Source: RGIG8368 sp045540275 (GTDB lineage Bacteria; Verrucomicrobiota; Kiritimatiellia; RFP12; UBA1067). From it: DNA of 64,000 bases. Below the pieces are notes generated by a model. The model saw nothing but the letters and a program-made list of their open reading frames with translations. It was not told the DNA's origin and made no database searches. The stretch's first letter is position 1. Each line of letters starts with the position of its first letter. Both the position numbers and the translations under genes were made by a program. Location: positions 34,197 to 98,196 of the forward strand of contig JAZQGX010000291.1 of the NCBI GenBank assembly GCA_045540275.1. Direction: 5' to 3'. Positions 26,402 through 34,982 of the stretch are shown piece after piece.

Positions 26402-26481
26402 CGGCTAAAATGCAATTATTTTCACGATAATTTTACATTCTGTTTTTGATATGTATATTTACATATTTTGCTTTCCCTTCT

Positions 26482-26500
26482 CCGTCGACGGTGGTATACT
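26482..26500 (+). promoter_or_regulatory. Operator-like palindrome and -10 box of the XRE/ImmA gene
   Basis: The perfect palindrome CCGTCGACGG is followed three bases later by TATACT, which lies only seven bases before the ATG. No good -35 box is present at 16-18 bp (TTTCCC at 17). A palindrome inside the promoter of an XRE regulator suggests autoregulation. The transcript would be nearly leaderless. Confidence 0.4.
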
Positions 26501-26507
26501 TCCCGTC

Positions 26508-27689
26508 ATGGAAAGCAGCAATAGTCAAGTCAAAGCCGGAGAAGAATTCAAACTCGGCGCGCTGATAAAGGCGTGGCGGCGAAAGCGCAATCTCATTCAA
26601 AAAGAACTGGCTGCCGCCGTAGACATGGACGCAACGCAGATGTGGGGCATCGAGAACGACCGCAACAGTCCTTCCATCCGCACCGTCTGCCGCATCGCAG
26701 AAGCACTTGGCATCACCCTTCACGAACTGACAGCTCCGCCGCCGGGAAGCGACAGCGCCACGCCTCAGGACAACGCGGAAGCGCCTGCCGCAGGTTCCGG
26801 CATTTTGTCGGTGCCGGGCAGCGACTTTCTCCCTATCATCCGGCGCAAAGAGAAAAACGATCCGCTCACACGCGACCTGGCCAGACGGCTAGAACGGCAA
26901 TTGCGCACAATATGCGAATTGGAGCGGGGCTTCCAGACGGAAGGATCGACCACGCTTCCATTCAGTTTTCCATTCGCAAAAAACTCGGCGGGGGCGACTC
27001 AACTTGCCAACGCAATCCGCTCTCACTGCGACATCGGATCGGCGATCGTGCGCGATGTGCGTTCCATCTTCGAAATTCACGGATTGAGGATTGTCGAAAC
27101 CAAACTGCCGGAAGGCACCGAAGCGCTGAGCTTCTATCAGCGGGAGTGCCGCAAATTTACGGTATTTCTCGACGAACACCTGCGCAAACGCCCCTGGCGG
27201 CGCGATTTCACGCTGCTTTCCGAAATCGGCTGGTGCTTCCTGTTCATCTCATGCGGATGCCGCAACCTCGCGCCACGCCACCTTTACAAGAGGTTCGTCC
27301 ACGAGTTCGCCGCCTCCTTCCTGCTGCCCGAGAGCTCGGTCCGTTCTGCCGTATACGCCTTGCACCTCAGTCCCGACGACTGGACGTTTGAACTACTGCT
27401 GAGAATGAAAAACCGTTTTGGAGTTTCTGCGGAAATGTTCAACATCCGGATGAAAGAACTGGGGCTCGTATCACGCCGTCTCAACCGCACCTTTTCAGAA
27501 CTGATCAAGCGCCACTACCGGGAAACGGGTTTCGGCGAACCGAAGTGCGAAGAGAATTTCATCGACAATCGCATCGGCGACCTGCAGGCAAGAGCCAGTG
27601 CCCTGACTCACGCCGGGCGCATGGCGACGAAACGTCATTTACCTACACAAAAACGCGAGAAGACCGCATCCAGCACATCTTCGTCATAG
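26508..27689 (+). CDS. XRE-family regulator with degenerate ImmA/IrrE peptidase domain
   Basis: The 393-aa protein starts at the Met just after the -10 box; an upstream Met would place the promoter inside the gene. Residues 12-75 form a Cro/CI HTH (LGALIKAWRRKRNLIQKELAAAVDM...WGIENDRNSPSIRTV). After a Pro/Ala linker comes an ImmA/IrrE-like region: FTLLSEIGWCFLFI and RFVHEFAASFLLPES. These align with the family blocks FTLAHELGHLLLH and EANRFAAELLLP. The zinc motif HExxH reads SEIGW and the distal Glu is absent, so it is probably not a protease. The last 55 bp overlap the 3' end of mnmE on the other strand. Confidence 0.75.
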   Translation: MESSNSQVKAGEEFKLGALIKAWRRKRNLIQKELAAAVDMDATQMWGIENDRNSPSIRTVCRIAEALGITLHELTAPPPGSDSATPQDNAEAPAAGSGILSVPGSDFLPIIRRKEKNDPLTRDLARRLERQLRTICELERGFQTEGSTTLPFSFPFAKNSAGATQLANAIRSHCDIGSAIVRDVRSIFEIHGLRIVETKLPEGTEALSFYQRECRKFTVFLDEHLRKRPWRRDFTLLSEIGWCFLFISCGCRNLAPRHLYKRFVHEFAASFLLPESSVRSAVYALHLSPDDWTFELLLRMKNRFGVSAEMFNIRMKELGLVSRRLNRTFSELIKRHYRETGFGEPKCEENFIDNRIGDLQARASALTHAGRMATKRHLPTQKREKTASSTSSS

Positions 27690-28999
27690 ACACGCCCGAG
27701 CATCCTGCCGAGCGCGGAGACCGCATCGCGCAAACGGGCCGCGGCAATTACGAACAATTCCGGTCCTCCATCAAGAAGTTGCAGCGACTCCTCGCATGCG
27801 GCCAGCGCACTGCGCAGTTCGCGCTCTTGCCGTATTGACGAAAAAAGACCGTCAAACCGTTCAAGGTCCAATCCCAGCATCTGCACCATGAGATCTTTCA
27901 GCGCATCCATCCCCGCTCCGGTCATGGACGAGACGGCCAGTTCCGCTCCGTGATTCAAAAAGCCTCCGGAAGCCGCATCCAGCTTGGTGGCGACCTTCAA
28001 CACCGGAGCGTCGACCTTACCCGGATCAATCCATCCGGCGTCAGGATCACTGCCATCGACAAGCGAAACGATCAAATCGGCACGTTCGATGAAATTTCGT
28101 GCCCGGCTAATCCCCTCGGCTTCGATTTCGTCATCTCCGGTGCGTATGCCGGCGGTATCGACCAGGCGAACCGCGATTCCGCGAAGCAAAAAACCCTCTT
28201 CTATCGCATCTCGCGTCGTTCCGGGTCTGGAGTTTACGATTGCGCGGTTCTGTCCAAGCAGCGCATTCATCAAGGACGACTTTCCGGCGTTCGGCGCACC
28301 GCAAAGAACTATCAGCGCCCCCTCGGTGGCAATGCGTCCCTCCCGGCACGAATGCAGTTTTTCCCGCAGCTGTTCTATCTCAGACAGAAGGCGCTTTTTA
28401 TAATCTTCGGTCCACGCTTCAGGAACTTCGCTCTCGTCAAAATCCAGCGTGTGCTCGATATCGGCCTCCAATTCAACCAGCTTCCGGTATCGTTCACCGA
28501 TCCATGCTCCGGTCGCGCCGTCAAGCTGCGTCCGCGCGTTTCTGGCGGCGATTGCCGATTTCGCCGAGATAAAGGAGGCGACCGCCTCGGCCTGAGTCAG
28601 ATCAAGTTTGCCGTTCAAAAATGCCCGCAAGGTGAATTCGCCAGGTTCCGCCTGCCGGGCGCCGGCGGAAAGAACCGCCTCCAGCAGAAGGCGCGAAGGC
28701 TCGGCACCGCCATGCCCTTGAATCTCCGCCACATCCTCTCCGGTGTAGCTGTGCGGTGCGCGAAAGACTAGCACAATCGCATCGTCGATAGTCTCGCCGT
28801 TTGCCGGATCGACAATACCCGTATGGAAAAACGTCCCGCCCGGACGGGCCGAGGCCGGCTTTTTCCCGGAGGGGAGCAGCCGGTCTGCAACCGCAAGCGC
28901 ATCAGGGCCCGAGATGCGGACCGCGCTGATTCCGGCGGGTCCGGCCGCCGTTGATATCGCCGCTATCGTATCGCTCGCTTTGTCGTGAGACGCGCCCAT
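27635..28999 (-). CDS. mnmE: tRNA modification GTPase MnmE
   Basis: With MnmG it makes the 5-carboxymethylaminomethyl modification of wobble uridine. The 454-aa product starts at ATG one base after the ribBA stop. An N-terminal tetrahydrofolate-binding domain (DTIAAISTAAGPAGISAVRISG) is followed by a helical domain and an inserted G domain (about 215-370). The G domain has GAPNAGKSSLMNALLG, DTAGIRTG and the VATKLD region. The protein ends in FSRFCVGK, matching the invariant C-terminal CIGK with the functional Cys. It is the last gene of its operon. Confidence 0.95.
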   Translation of the reverse strand: MGASHDKASDTIAAISTAAGPAGISAVRISGPDALAVADRLLPSGKKPASARPGGTFFHTGIVDPANGETIDDAIVLVFRAPHSYTGEDVAEIQGHGGAEPSRLLLEAVLSAGARQAEPGEFTLRAFLNGKLDLTQAEAVASFISAKSAIAARNARTQLDGATGAWIGERYRKLVELEADIEHTLDFDESEVPEAWTEDYKKRLLSEIEQLREKLHSCREGRIATEGALIVLCGAPNAGKSSLMNALLGQNRAIVNSRPGTTRDAIEEGFLLRGIAVRLVDTAGIRTGDDEIEAEGISRARNFIERADLIVSLVDGSDPDAGWIDPGKVDAPVLKVATKLDAASGGFLNHGAELAVSSMTGAGMDALKDLMVQMLGLDLERFDGLFSSIRQERELRSALAACEESLQLLDGGPELFVIAAARLRDAVSALGRMLGRVYDEDVLDAVFSRFCVGK

Positions 29000-29000
29000 C

Positions 29001-30197
29001 TCAGAGCATGTGCCCCATCTTTTCTTTTTTCGTATCGAGATATTTTGCATCGAACGGATTGGCCGGGACTACAATCGGCACCCGCTCGACAATCTCCAGC
29101 CCATAACCTTCTAGACCGGCGATTTTCCGCGGATTGTTGGTCATGAGCCGGATTTTCGACAAACCAAGATCGGAGAGAATCTGCGCACCGATTCCATAAT
29201 CGCGCAAGTCCGGAGCAAAGCCCAGCTTGATGTTGGCCTCGACCGTATCAAAGCCGCGCTCCTGCAGCTTGTACGCATGGAGCTTGTTTTCCAATCCGAT
29301 GCCGCGACCCTCCTGCCGCATATAGAGAAGACACCCCCGCCCCTCTTCGGCTATCATGCGCATCGCCTGATGTAGCTGATTGCCGCAATCGCAGCGGCAC
29401 GACCCAAAGACATCGCCCGTAAAACACTCGCTGTGCACGCGCACCAATGCCGGCTCGTCAATCCGCAGATCGCCCTTGGTAAGAGCAAGATGCTCCAGCC
29501 CGTCGGGGCGCGACTTGTACATCGTCAGCTTAAAGTGTCCGTATGCCGTAGGCAGATCGACCGCTTCGACCTTATCGATAAGCCGGTCGTTGCGGCGGCG
29601 GTACGCAATCAAATCGGCGATGCTGATCAGCTTGAGTCCGTGTTTGGCGACAAAAGCGCGCATGTCATCCATGCGGGCCATCGTTCCGTCGTCATTCATG
29701 ATTTCGCAGCAGAGACCACACTCCTTCAATCCGGCCAGACGCAACAGATCCACGGTAGCTTCGGTGTGCCCCGCACGCTGCAACACGCCGCCCGGGCGCG
29801 CCTTCAGCGGAAACATGTGGCCAGGACGACGGAAATCAGAGGGATTGACGCCCTCCGAAACGCACTTCAGCGCAGTTATGGAACGCTCTTCGGCGGAAAC
29901 GCCGGTAGTGGTGGAGCGGTGATCGATTGAAATCGTAAAAGCAGTACCGTGATTGTCAGTGTTGTTGTCGACCATCTGCGGCAGATCCAAACGCGAGGTG
30001 AATTCATCCGACATCGGCATGCAGATCAGCCCTTTGGCATAGGTGGCCATGAAATTCACGTTTTCGGTAGTGGCGAATTCCGCCGCGCAAATGACATCGC
30101 CCTCGTTCTCACGATTCGCGTCATCGGTAACACAAACAATCCCACCTTGGCGAAGCACTTCAAGCGCTTCGTCGATGGTGTTGAAAAAATCATCCAT
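29001..30197 (-). CDS. ribBA: 3,4-dihydroxy-2-butanone-4-phosphate synthase / GTP cyclohydrolase II
   Basis: Bifunctional enzyme starting both branches of riboflavin synthesis. The N-terminal RibB domain (1-200) has VTDDANRENEGDVICAAEFAT, DHRSTTTGVSAEERS and RPGHMFPLKARPGGVLQRAGHTEA. The C-terminal RibA domain (about 205-398) has RVHSECFTGDVFGSCRCDCGNQL with the zinc Cys set and LYMRQEGRGIGLENKLHAYKLQ. The length of 398 aa is typical. GGAGTAAAGGCA precedes the ATG. No FMN riboswitch could be recognised upstream; the gene is 5 bp after the zinc-finger protein gene. Confidence 0.95.
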   Translation of the reverse strand: MDDFFNTIDEALEVLRQGGIVCVTDDANRENEGDVICAAEFATTENVNFMATYAKGLICMPMSDEFTSRLDLPQMVDNNTDNHGTAFTISIDHRSTTTGVSAEERSITALKCVSEGVNPSDFRRPGHMFPLKARPGGVLQRAGHTEATVDLLRLAGLKECGLCCEIMNDDGTMARMDDMRAFVAKHGLKLISIADLIAYRRRNDRLIDKVEAVDLPTAYGHFKLTMYKSRPDGLEHLALTKGDLRIDEPALVRVHSECFTGDVFGSCRCDCGNQLHQAMRMIAEEGRGCLLYMRQEGRGIGLENKLHAYKLQERGFDTVEANIKLGFAPDLRDYGIGAQILSDLGLSKIRLMTNNPRKIAGLEGYGLEIVERVPIVVPANPFDAKYLDTKKEKMGHML

Positions 30198-30202
30198 TGC
30201 CT

Positions 30203-31780
30203 TTACTCCGTTTCCGGGGATTCGGTTTGGGGAACCTGCGCCCCGTCATCACACTGGGAAGGAGCATTGCCATCGGCAGGTTCGCCGGGTGCTGAAACTT
30301 CTTCTTGCACCGCTTCCGCAGCAGGCGTCTCATCCGTGACGACCTCCGTCGCCACAGGAGCTTCCGCCGGCGAATTCTCCAATGAGTCGCTCTTGGCGCG
30401 AGAACGGGCGGAAACATTGAAATATGGATTTTCCGCGGGTGCGCTCAAGGTGTCGTTGTAGAAATGGACAACATGTCCCTTTTCAACCAGCCAAGAAAGC
30501 TGCAGGAGAATTTCATCGCTCTTCACCTGTCCGTCCGAAGCGAGCTTGTCGATAAGAGCCTGCCTGGTGCAACCGGGGTTATCGTTGATGAACGCAAGGA
30601 TATCATGCAGGATGGGAACCGTCTTTCCTCCGTCGAGAACCACCGGTTTTGCAAACTGCACAAACTCCGGACCGCGCGCGTCATTTACGCGGAAGATGGC
30701 CAGCGAACGGTGGCGAAACGCGCCGCGCAATGCGAAAAACAGCGAGATAGGACGATTCTTTTCGCTGTTGAACGCATGGTTGCACGAATGGAAAAGCGCA
30801 CGGCTCGGGGTCTTCAGCGCCACTGGTAACGAACAGACGACATGGCGTGAATGCCCGATATTCGACGAAATTATCTCGCGAACCATTATCGATTCCGCCG
30901 CCTCGCGGTCCATCGGCTTGCTCTCGACGCCATCGGACGCTTCTGCGGATTGCAGCTTGCGCGTGTACACCTTCTTGTGCGTGCACTGCTGGCGCCAAGC
31001 CTCGATAGCCTCGGGATCGCGGATCATTTCAATCTTTGAACGGTACTGCTCCTCACTCATCGAGGAGAATCGCGTTCTGAGCATTTCACGAACTTTCACA
31101 CCGTAGCTGTGGTGGTTGGGCGGTCCGAGATATTCACCGCTCAAACCACATTTGGCGACACAGACGAACTGTCCTTCGGGAGCGGGGCACTCGACTTCTT
31201 CCTCGGTAAAGAAATCGCAAAGATGCGCGGAAAGAATGTGATTGTGGATTTCCGCTTCGGTAAGTGCCGGCATACCGCAGACTTTGCACTGGAAGAGAGG
31301 AAGTTCCTCTCCCTTCAGCGGCTCAAGACGGAGCTGGCAGGAAGCGGGCTTGTCAAGAAACAGCGCAGCCAAATCACGCAACGGAAATGCGCAGTGCGAA
31401 GTTTGAATACGGCGCATTATCGCCCCGAGCGCCTTCTGCTCGGGAAGTACACGCACCTCCAACGGAAGGCGCGGCACAAACTCGCGGCGCGGGCGATCGC
31501 GATTAGGACGCGACGAGGGAGCCGCCGCCCCGCGATCCTTGCCATGGCGCGGCGCCTGCTTGCGGAGGTGGCGGTTGTCGCGAACGTCCCTGGCCTTGTC
31601 AGAGGATGCTCCGCGGGTCGGTCTCTCGCTGCGGCCACGATCGTCCGCCGTCGACTGCTCGCGTGAAGACTCAATGTTAACCGATGCCTCCGCACGAGCC
31701 CAGCTCGGTGCGAAATCCAACTCAAAGGAGGACATTTCCGTTGCCCCGCCTGCTTGCTTCGCTTCGTTTTCTTGATTCAT
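30203..31780 (-). CDS. Uncharacterised protein with C2H2-like zinc finger
   Basis: The 525-aa protein is not recognised. Residues 1-100 are polar, Arg/Ser-rich and probably disordered. A folded part begins at about 105 (PRLPLEVRVLPEQKALGAIMRRIQTSHCAFPLRDLAALFL). Cys165, Cys168, His181 and His186 form a C2H2-like finger (FQCKVCGMPALTEAEIHNH). Later blocks include YGVKVREMLRTRFSSMSEEQYRSKIEM and a winged-helix-like C-terminal stretch (ILAFINDNPGCTRQALIDKL, LSWLVEKGHVVHFYNDTLSA). It ends in an acidic Ala/Glu-rich tail. DNA or RNA binding is plausible. It heads the ribBA-mnmE operon from a near-leaderless promoter. Confidence 0.6.
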   Translation of the reverse strand: MNQENEAKQAGGATEMSSFELDFAPSWARAEASVNIESSREQSTADDRGRSERPTRGASSDKARDVRDNRHLRKQAPRHGKDRGAAAPSSRPNRDRPRREFVPRLPLEVRVLPEQKALGAIMRRIQTSHCAFPLRDLAALFLDKPASCQLRLEPLKGEELPLFQCKVCGMPALTEAEIHNHILSAHLCDFFTEEEVECPAPEGQFVCVAKCGLSGEYLGPPNHHSYGVKVREMLRTRFSSMSEEQYRSKIEMIRDPEAIEAWRQQCTHKKVYTRKLQSAEASDGVESKPMDREAAESIMVREIISSNIGHSRHVVCSLPVALKTPSRALFHSCNHAFNSEKNRPISLFFALRGAFRHRSLAIFRVNDARGPEFVQFAKPVVLDGGKTVPILHDILAFINDNPGCTRQALIDKLASDGQVKSDEILLQLSWLVEKGHVVHFYNDTLSAPAENPYFNVSARSRAKSDSLENSPAEAPVATEVVTDETPAAEAVQEEVSAPGEPADGNAPSQCDDGAQVPQTESPETE

Positions 31781-31789
31781 AATGAGGAT

Positions 31790-31818
31790 ATTCTACCACC
31801 TGCCGATGTCATGGTCAA
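31790..31818 (-). promoter_or_regulatory. Promoter of the zinc-finger protein-ribBA-mnmE operon
   Basis: TTGACC and TAGAAT separated by 17 bp. The predicted start point (about 31783) is only about three bases before the ATG, so the transcript would be essentially leaderless. Confidence 0.65.
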
Positions 31819-31844
31819 ACATCGTTTTAGGCATTTGCATTGGG

Positions 31845-31880
31845 AAAAAGTGACTGGCAGCACCCCGCCAGTCACTTTTT
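31845..31880 (-). terminator. Strong terminator after the Gfo/Idh/MocA gene
   Basis: Perfect 14-bp stem (AAAAAGTGACTGGC with its complement GCCAGTCACTTTTT) and an 8-base loop. The A and T ends make it usable in both directions. Confidence 0.88.
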
Positions 31881-31890
31881 CGGTATGAGC

Positions 31891-33135
31891 TTACAGTTCA
31901 GGGATGGCAAGACGCTCGCCGTCTTTTACCGCCGACATGTGCGCATAGATTCCTGCGACCGTGGTATTCAGCGCAGTGTAGACATCAACGCACGGCTGGT
32001 GGTCTTTGACCAGAATCGAACGGATGAAATCATCGGTCAAATATCCGTGAGAACCGCCGTGTCCGCCGCCGGGCATTCCCGGCGGAAGCTTGGGACGGCT
32101 GAGTGTCATCTTGCTGACCTCATCCTTGAACCAGCCCCTATAGCCGCCCTTTTCGGGGATGTAGCATCCCTTCTGGCCCCAAATGCGTCCATCCTCGCCC
32201 GAATAGCTGGGAGTATCCCAATGGACGAGCATACGCGACGCAGACCCATCTTCGCACTGGAACATCGCATATTCACTGCCGAATGGATTGTTGTCGTAGC
32301 GGTTTTTGCTGTAACGGCCGACCATCAGCGACTTGACGCCGGTGCAGGACACCTTGACAAAACGCTTGTGGGTGACGCAGGTGTAATACCCGTTGGAGTG
32401 CGTGGGGTAATACTGCGGCGGCAATCCTTCGCGCCAGCCATTGTAGCTGCCGTGAGCGGCCTTCGCGTTGAAATTGGGCTTGGAATTGCTGGAGTGGAAG
32501 TACTCGCCTTCGGTGTAGGTGATGTTACCCAGCATTCCGGCCTCGTAAAGCTTGCGCATCGCATAGCAGGAGGCGCGGAACGCGGAGGTTTCGTTCATGT
32601 AGTATATCCTGCCGTTGCGTTTGACCGCGTCGATCAATTTGGGGACATAATCGAGCTGCTCCTTGCCGAGCAACGCGGGGACGGCACTGGCGACATGCAG
32701 ACCGTGTTCAAGAGCCATGATTGCCAACTGCACGTGGCTTGCGGCATCGGTAGCGATGTATACGCAGTCGAGCTTGTCGGCGGCGGCATTCTTGATCATC
32801 TCTTCGCAGCTGTTGTAGACCTTGGTCTCTTTGTTGCCGACGCGCTTCATCAGGCGGTCGCGGTTTTTCGGGACGACATCGCAGCAGGCAGCGACCACTG
32901 CATTGGGGTGATTCTGCCAGCCAAATGCCGAGCCGAAAGAGCACACTCCCTCGCCGGCGATGCCGACACGGACCTTTTTGTCGGAGAAAGGCGTCCAGGC
33001 TTTATTGGCGGTTTTTCCATCGCCCCCGTCCTTCAGGCCCCAAATTTCTTTTTTCTGTGCTTCCACCCCTTTGGCTGTCATCGCCGCCAACATCGCCAGC
33101 GATCCGCCAAGAAAGCTTTTACGTGACATTTCCAT
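31891..33135 (-). CDS. Gfo/Idh/MocA family oxidoreductase with Tat-like leader
   Basis: Of several in-frame Mets, the one six bases after AGGAGG is used, giving 414 aa. The leader MEMSRKSFLGGSLAMLAAM resembles a Tat signal (S-R-K-x-F-L) with one Arg replaced by Lys, so export is likely. The Rossmann part has KVRVGIAGEGVCSFGSAFGWQ, CCDVVPKNRDRL and DCVYIATDAASHVQLAIMALEHGLHVASAVPA (the EKP-like block reads SAVPA, without the usual Lys). Typical substrates are sugars or inositols with tightly bound NAD(P). The missing Lys makes classical dehydrogenase chemistry uncertain; some exported relatives act as glycosidases. Confidence 0.82.
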   Translation of the reverse strand: MEMSRKSFLGGSLAMLAAMTAKGVEAQKKEIWGLKDGGDGKTANKAWTPFSDKKVRVGIAGEGVCSFGSAFGWQNHPNAVVAACCDVVPKNRDRLMKRVGNKETKVYNSCEEMIKNAAADKLDCVYIATDAASHVQLAIMALEHGLHVASAVPALLGKEQLDYVPKLIDAVKRNGRIYYMNETSAFRASCYAMRKLYEAGMLGNITYTEGEYFHSSNSKPNFNAKAAHGSYNGWREGLPPQYYPTHSNGYYTCVTHKRFVKVSCTGVKSLMVGRYSKNRYDNNPFGSEYAMFQCEDGSASRMLVHWDTPSYSGEDGRIWGQKGCYIPEKGGYRGWFKDEVSKMTLSRPKLPPGMPGGGHGGSHGYLTDDFIRSILVKDHQPCVDVYTALNTTVAGIYAHMSAVKDGERLAIPEL

Positions 33136-33198
33136 AAACATCCTCCTTTTGTTTTCCCTGTTTAAATGCTCAAGGCACACCCTCAACCATTTTCAACC

Positions 33199-33227
33199 AA
33201 TATACCACACCCCCTTTTTAAAAGCAA
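33199..33227 (-). promoter_or_regulatory. Promoter of the Gfo/Idh/MocA gene
   Basis: TTGCTT and TATATT with 17 bp spacing; leader about 60 bases. The rest of the gap up to 33406 shows nothing recognisable. Confidence 0.55.
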
Positions 33228-33406
33228 GGAACTGGCAACTATTATACGCTGGGCGATATCCTTCATCCCATTCTTGCCCTACCGAGAACCAGCGCCTTTC
33301 GCCTCGGCCACGAGGTCAAGAGTCGCCTGCCACCTGTCATTCACAAGACGGCGAAGATTGCCAAGGCGCGACGGCTCTAGCAGGAGCTCGCAGCTTGCCT
33401 GACTGA

Positions 33407-33748
33407 TTACACCCACCGTCCGTTGGTAGTCCCAGAGTTCACGGATATAGTATAAATCCGATAATCCTGCAAAGCCGTATGGATAATACCTTCCAATCCA
33501 ACAACATCATCAGTCTTTATGCCTAAATGAAAGTCAAAGTTTTCGTAGACCGCCGTATTCAGCGAACCCAGGCGACTCGTAAAATCCTTCGCATTGCCGA
33601 TCTTCACGGCCTTAACCATCTTACCCCTAAAAATACCCTTCGCCTTAACAAGCTTTAGGCACTCGTTCGTGACAACATATACATAGCCCGCTTTGGGCTT
33701 AAATTTAAGGTTCGTTTTCATAACCGACGTTTTCTTTGTTTTATCCAT
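33407..33748 (-). CDS. GIY-YIG nuclease-like protein (T5orf172/MUG113 type)
   Basis: The 113-aa protein reads GYVYVVTNE...VKIGNAKDFTSRLGSLNTAVYENFDFHLGIKT, then LEGIIHTALQDYRI. This follows the GIY-YIG pattern of the T5orf172 group: GxVY in strand one, the VKIG-x6-R catalytic Arg block, and the late E-x3-H-x-L helix. The C-terminus after RI is short and lacks the usual EWF block, so the protein may be truncated or atypical. It shares one base with the upstream membrane-protein gene and ends the Gabija-like operon. A DNA-cleaving accessory role is plausible. Confidence 0.62.
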   Translation of the reverse strand: MDKTKKTSVMKTNLKFKPKAGYVYVVTNECLKLVKAKGIFRGKMVKAVKIGNAKDFTSRLGSLNTAVYENFDFHLGIKTDDVVGLEGIIHTALQDYRIYTISVNSGTTNGRWV

Positions 33749-34890
33749 TACGACTCTTCTTTCCTTACTAAATCTGCTACACCCGGCATCTTAAAGGAAT
33801 GTTCACCTTTCAATAGCCCAGTATCCGATCGACTGAAAAGTGCTTGCATGACTATCTGTTTCACTTGGTCATCGCATTTCACATCCCCATCACGTAAAAG
33901 TGCCAAAAACACATTCGTCAATTGAAAGCGTTCGCGATAGTCCCGTGAAAGGTGAAAACAACTTATTGCCAACTTGGTAAATAAATGCAGTAGATACCCA
34001 GCCATAGACGTAGCGGCTATCAAAATAAGACTCGCTCTAATTGTCGATAGACTGAGCTTATTTTCGTTTAAAATTACTATTGTATCAGTCTGAAATAATA
34101 GCCAAAGTAAGGCACCTATTGCACCCCCTCCCAACACTAATGACAAAGCTAACAATCCCCATCCCCAACCTAAATAAAACCTTGAAAGATTCTTCCAATG
34201 CTGTGCAGGTCCCTCAAGTTGCAACTTCTTTGAATAAGCTTCTTCCAAGGCCGCCATTTTATGTTCCGCTATACTTAGCTTTTTCTCAAACTGCGATTTC
34301 CGTAGTTCATAATCTCTGTCAATCTTTTCTGCTGAATCAGTCAATTCTTCTATACGTCTCTTATAATCATTGATCTTCTCTGTAAGATCTTCCGGACACG
34401 CAAAATATTTAGCGACCCTTGCCGCCTGACACGCTAATGTTGTTGGATTTGACGTAAAAGTTACTGCCTTATATGGATAACCAAGAACCCGAATTGTTAT
34501 TAAACAATATTCTAAAAAAAACTGTTGACTCAATTTTTGCTGTCTTAATTCACTTATATATCGACCAAGCCGTGACTGAGAATCGACACATGAATTAATA
34601 CCATTCGCATTAACTGCCCATTCTTGCAAAAGCTTCTTAACATCAGACAATGCGCCAGGTTCAATACGACCTTCTTTTGCTTCTTTGGTAACATTCTCAA
34701 GTTTACTCAAAACCGTTTTATATCTATTAGCAATCGTATTTTCCACATTAGTCCATGCCGCAATCTCTTCTTGCACATGGTTTCGCAACCCGCCCAAATC
34801 CGGAAATGTCACTTCTCGCCCATCCGGCAACAGACTAAATATACTATCTTTATCTGGAATAATGTAATCTTCTGTCGGCTGTATCGCCAT
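33748..34890 (-). CDS. Membrane protein with coiled coil (resembles DUF6161 proteins)
   Basis: The 380-aa protein has a soluble helical N-terminal half, a coiled coil at about 170-225 (EKINDYKRRIEELTDSAEKIDRDYELRKSQFEKK, then SIAEHKMAALEEAYSKKL), and two membrane helices at roughly 240-265 and 285-310. A conserved-looking tail follows the membrane part (LHLFTKLAISCFHLSRDYRERFQLTNVFLALL). The last block resembles DUF6161 membrane proteins, a recollection that needs a profile search. It is AT-rich compared with the housekeeping genes. In this operon it may be the membrane-associated effector or sensor of the defence system. Confidence 0.5.
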   Translation of the reverse strand: MAIQPTEDYIIPDKDSIFSLLPDGREVTFPDLGGLRNHVQEEIAAWTNVENTIANRYKTVLSKLENVTKEAKEGRIEPGALSDVKKLLQEWAVNANGINSCVDSQSRLGRYISELRQQKLSQQFFLEYCLITIRVLGYPYKAVTFTSNPTTLACQAARVAKYFACPEDLTEKINDYKRRIEELTDSAEKIDRDYELRKSQFEKKLSIAEHKMAALEEAYSKKLQLEGPAQHWKNLSRFYLGWGWGLLALSLVLGGGAIGALLWLLFQTDTIVILNENKLSLSTIRASLILIAATSMAGYLLHLFTKLAISCFHLSRDYRERFQLTNVFLALLRDGDVKCDDQVKQIVMQALFSRSDTGLLKGEHSFKMPGVADLVRKEES

Positions 34891-34982
34891 ATTCTATACT
34901 CCCTTTTCTCTTTAAGAAAATTCTAAAACAATTGTATTACATCCATCTTTGCGTGATTTAAAATTATCAATTTAGTTGGCCT

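Noticed and set aside
31840..33126. A 428-codon plus-strand frame opposite the Gfo/Idh/MocA gene
   Set aside because: Shadow of a gene with clear Rossmann motifs; the frame even crosses the terminator.
33136..33406. tRNA or integrase attachment site at the left edge of the defence island
   Set aside because: No cloverleaf could be drawn, and no match to the guaA 3' end or other repeat was seen that would mark an att site.
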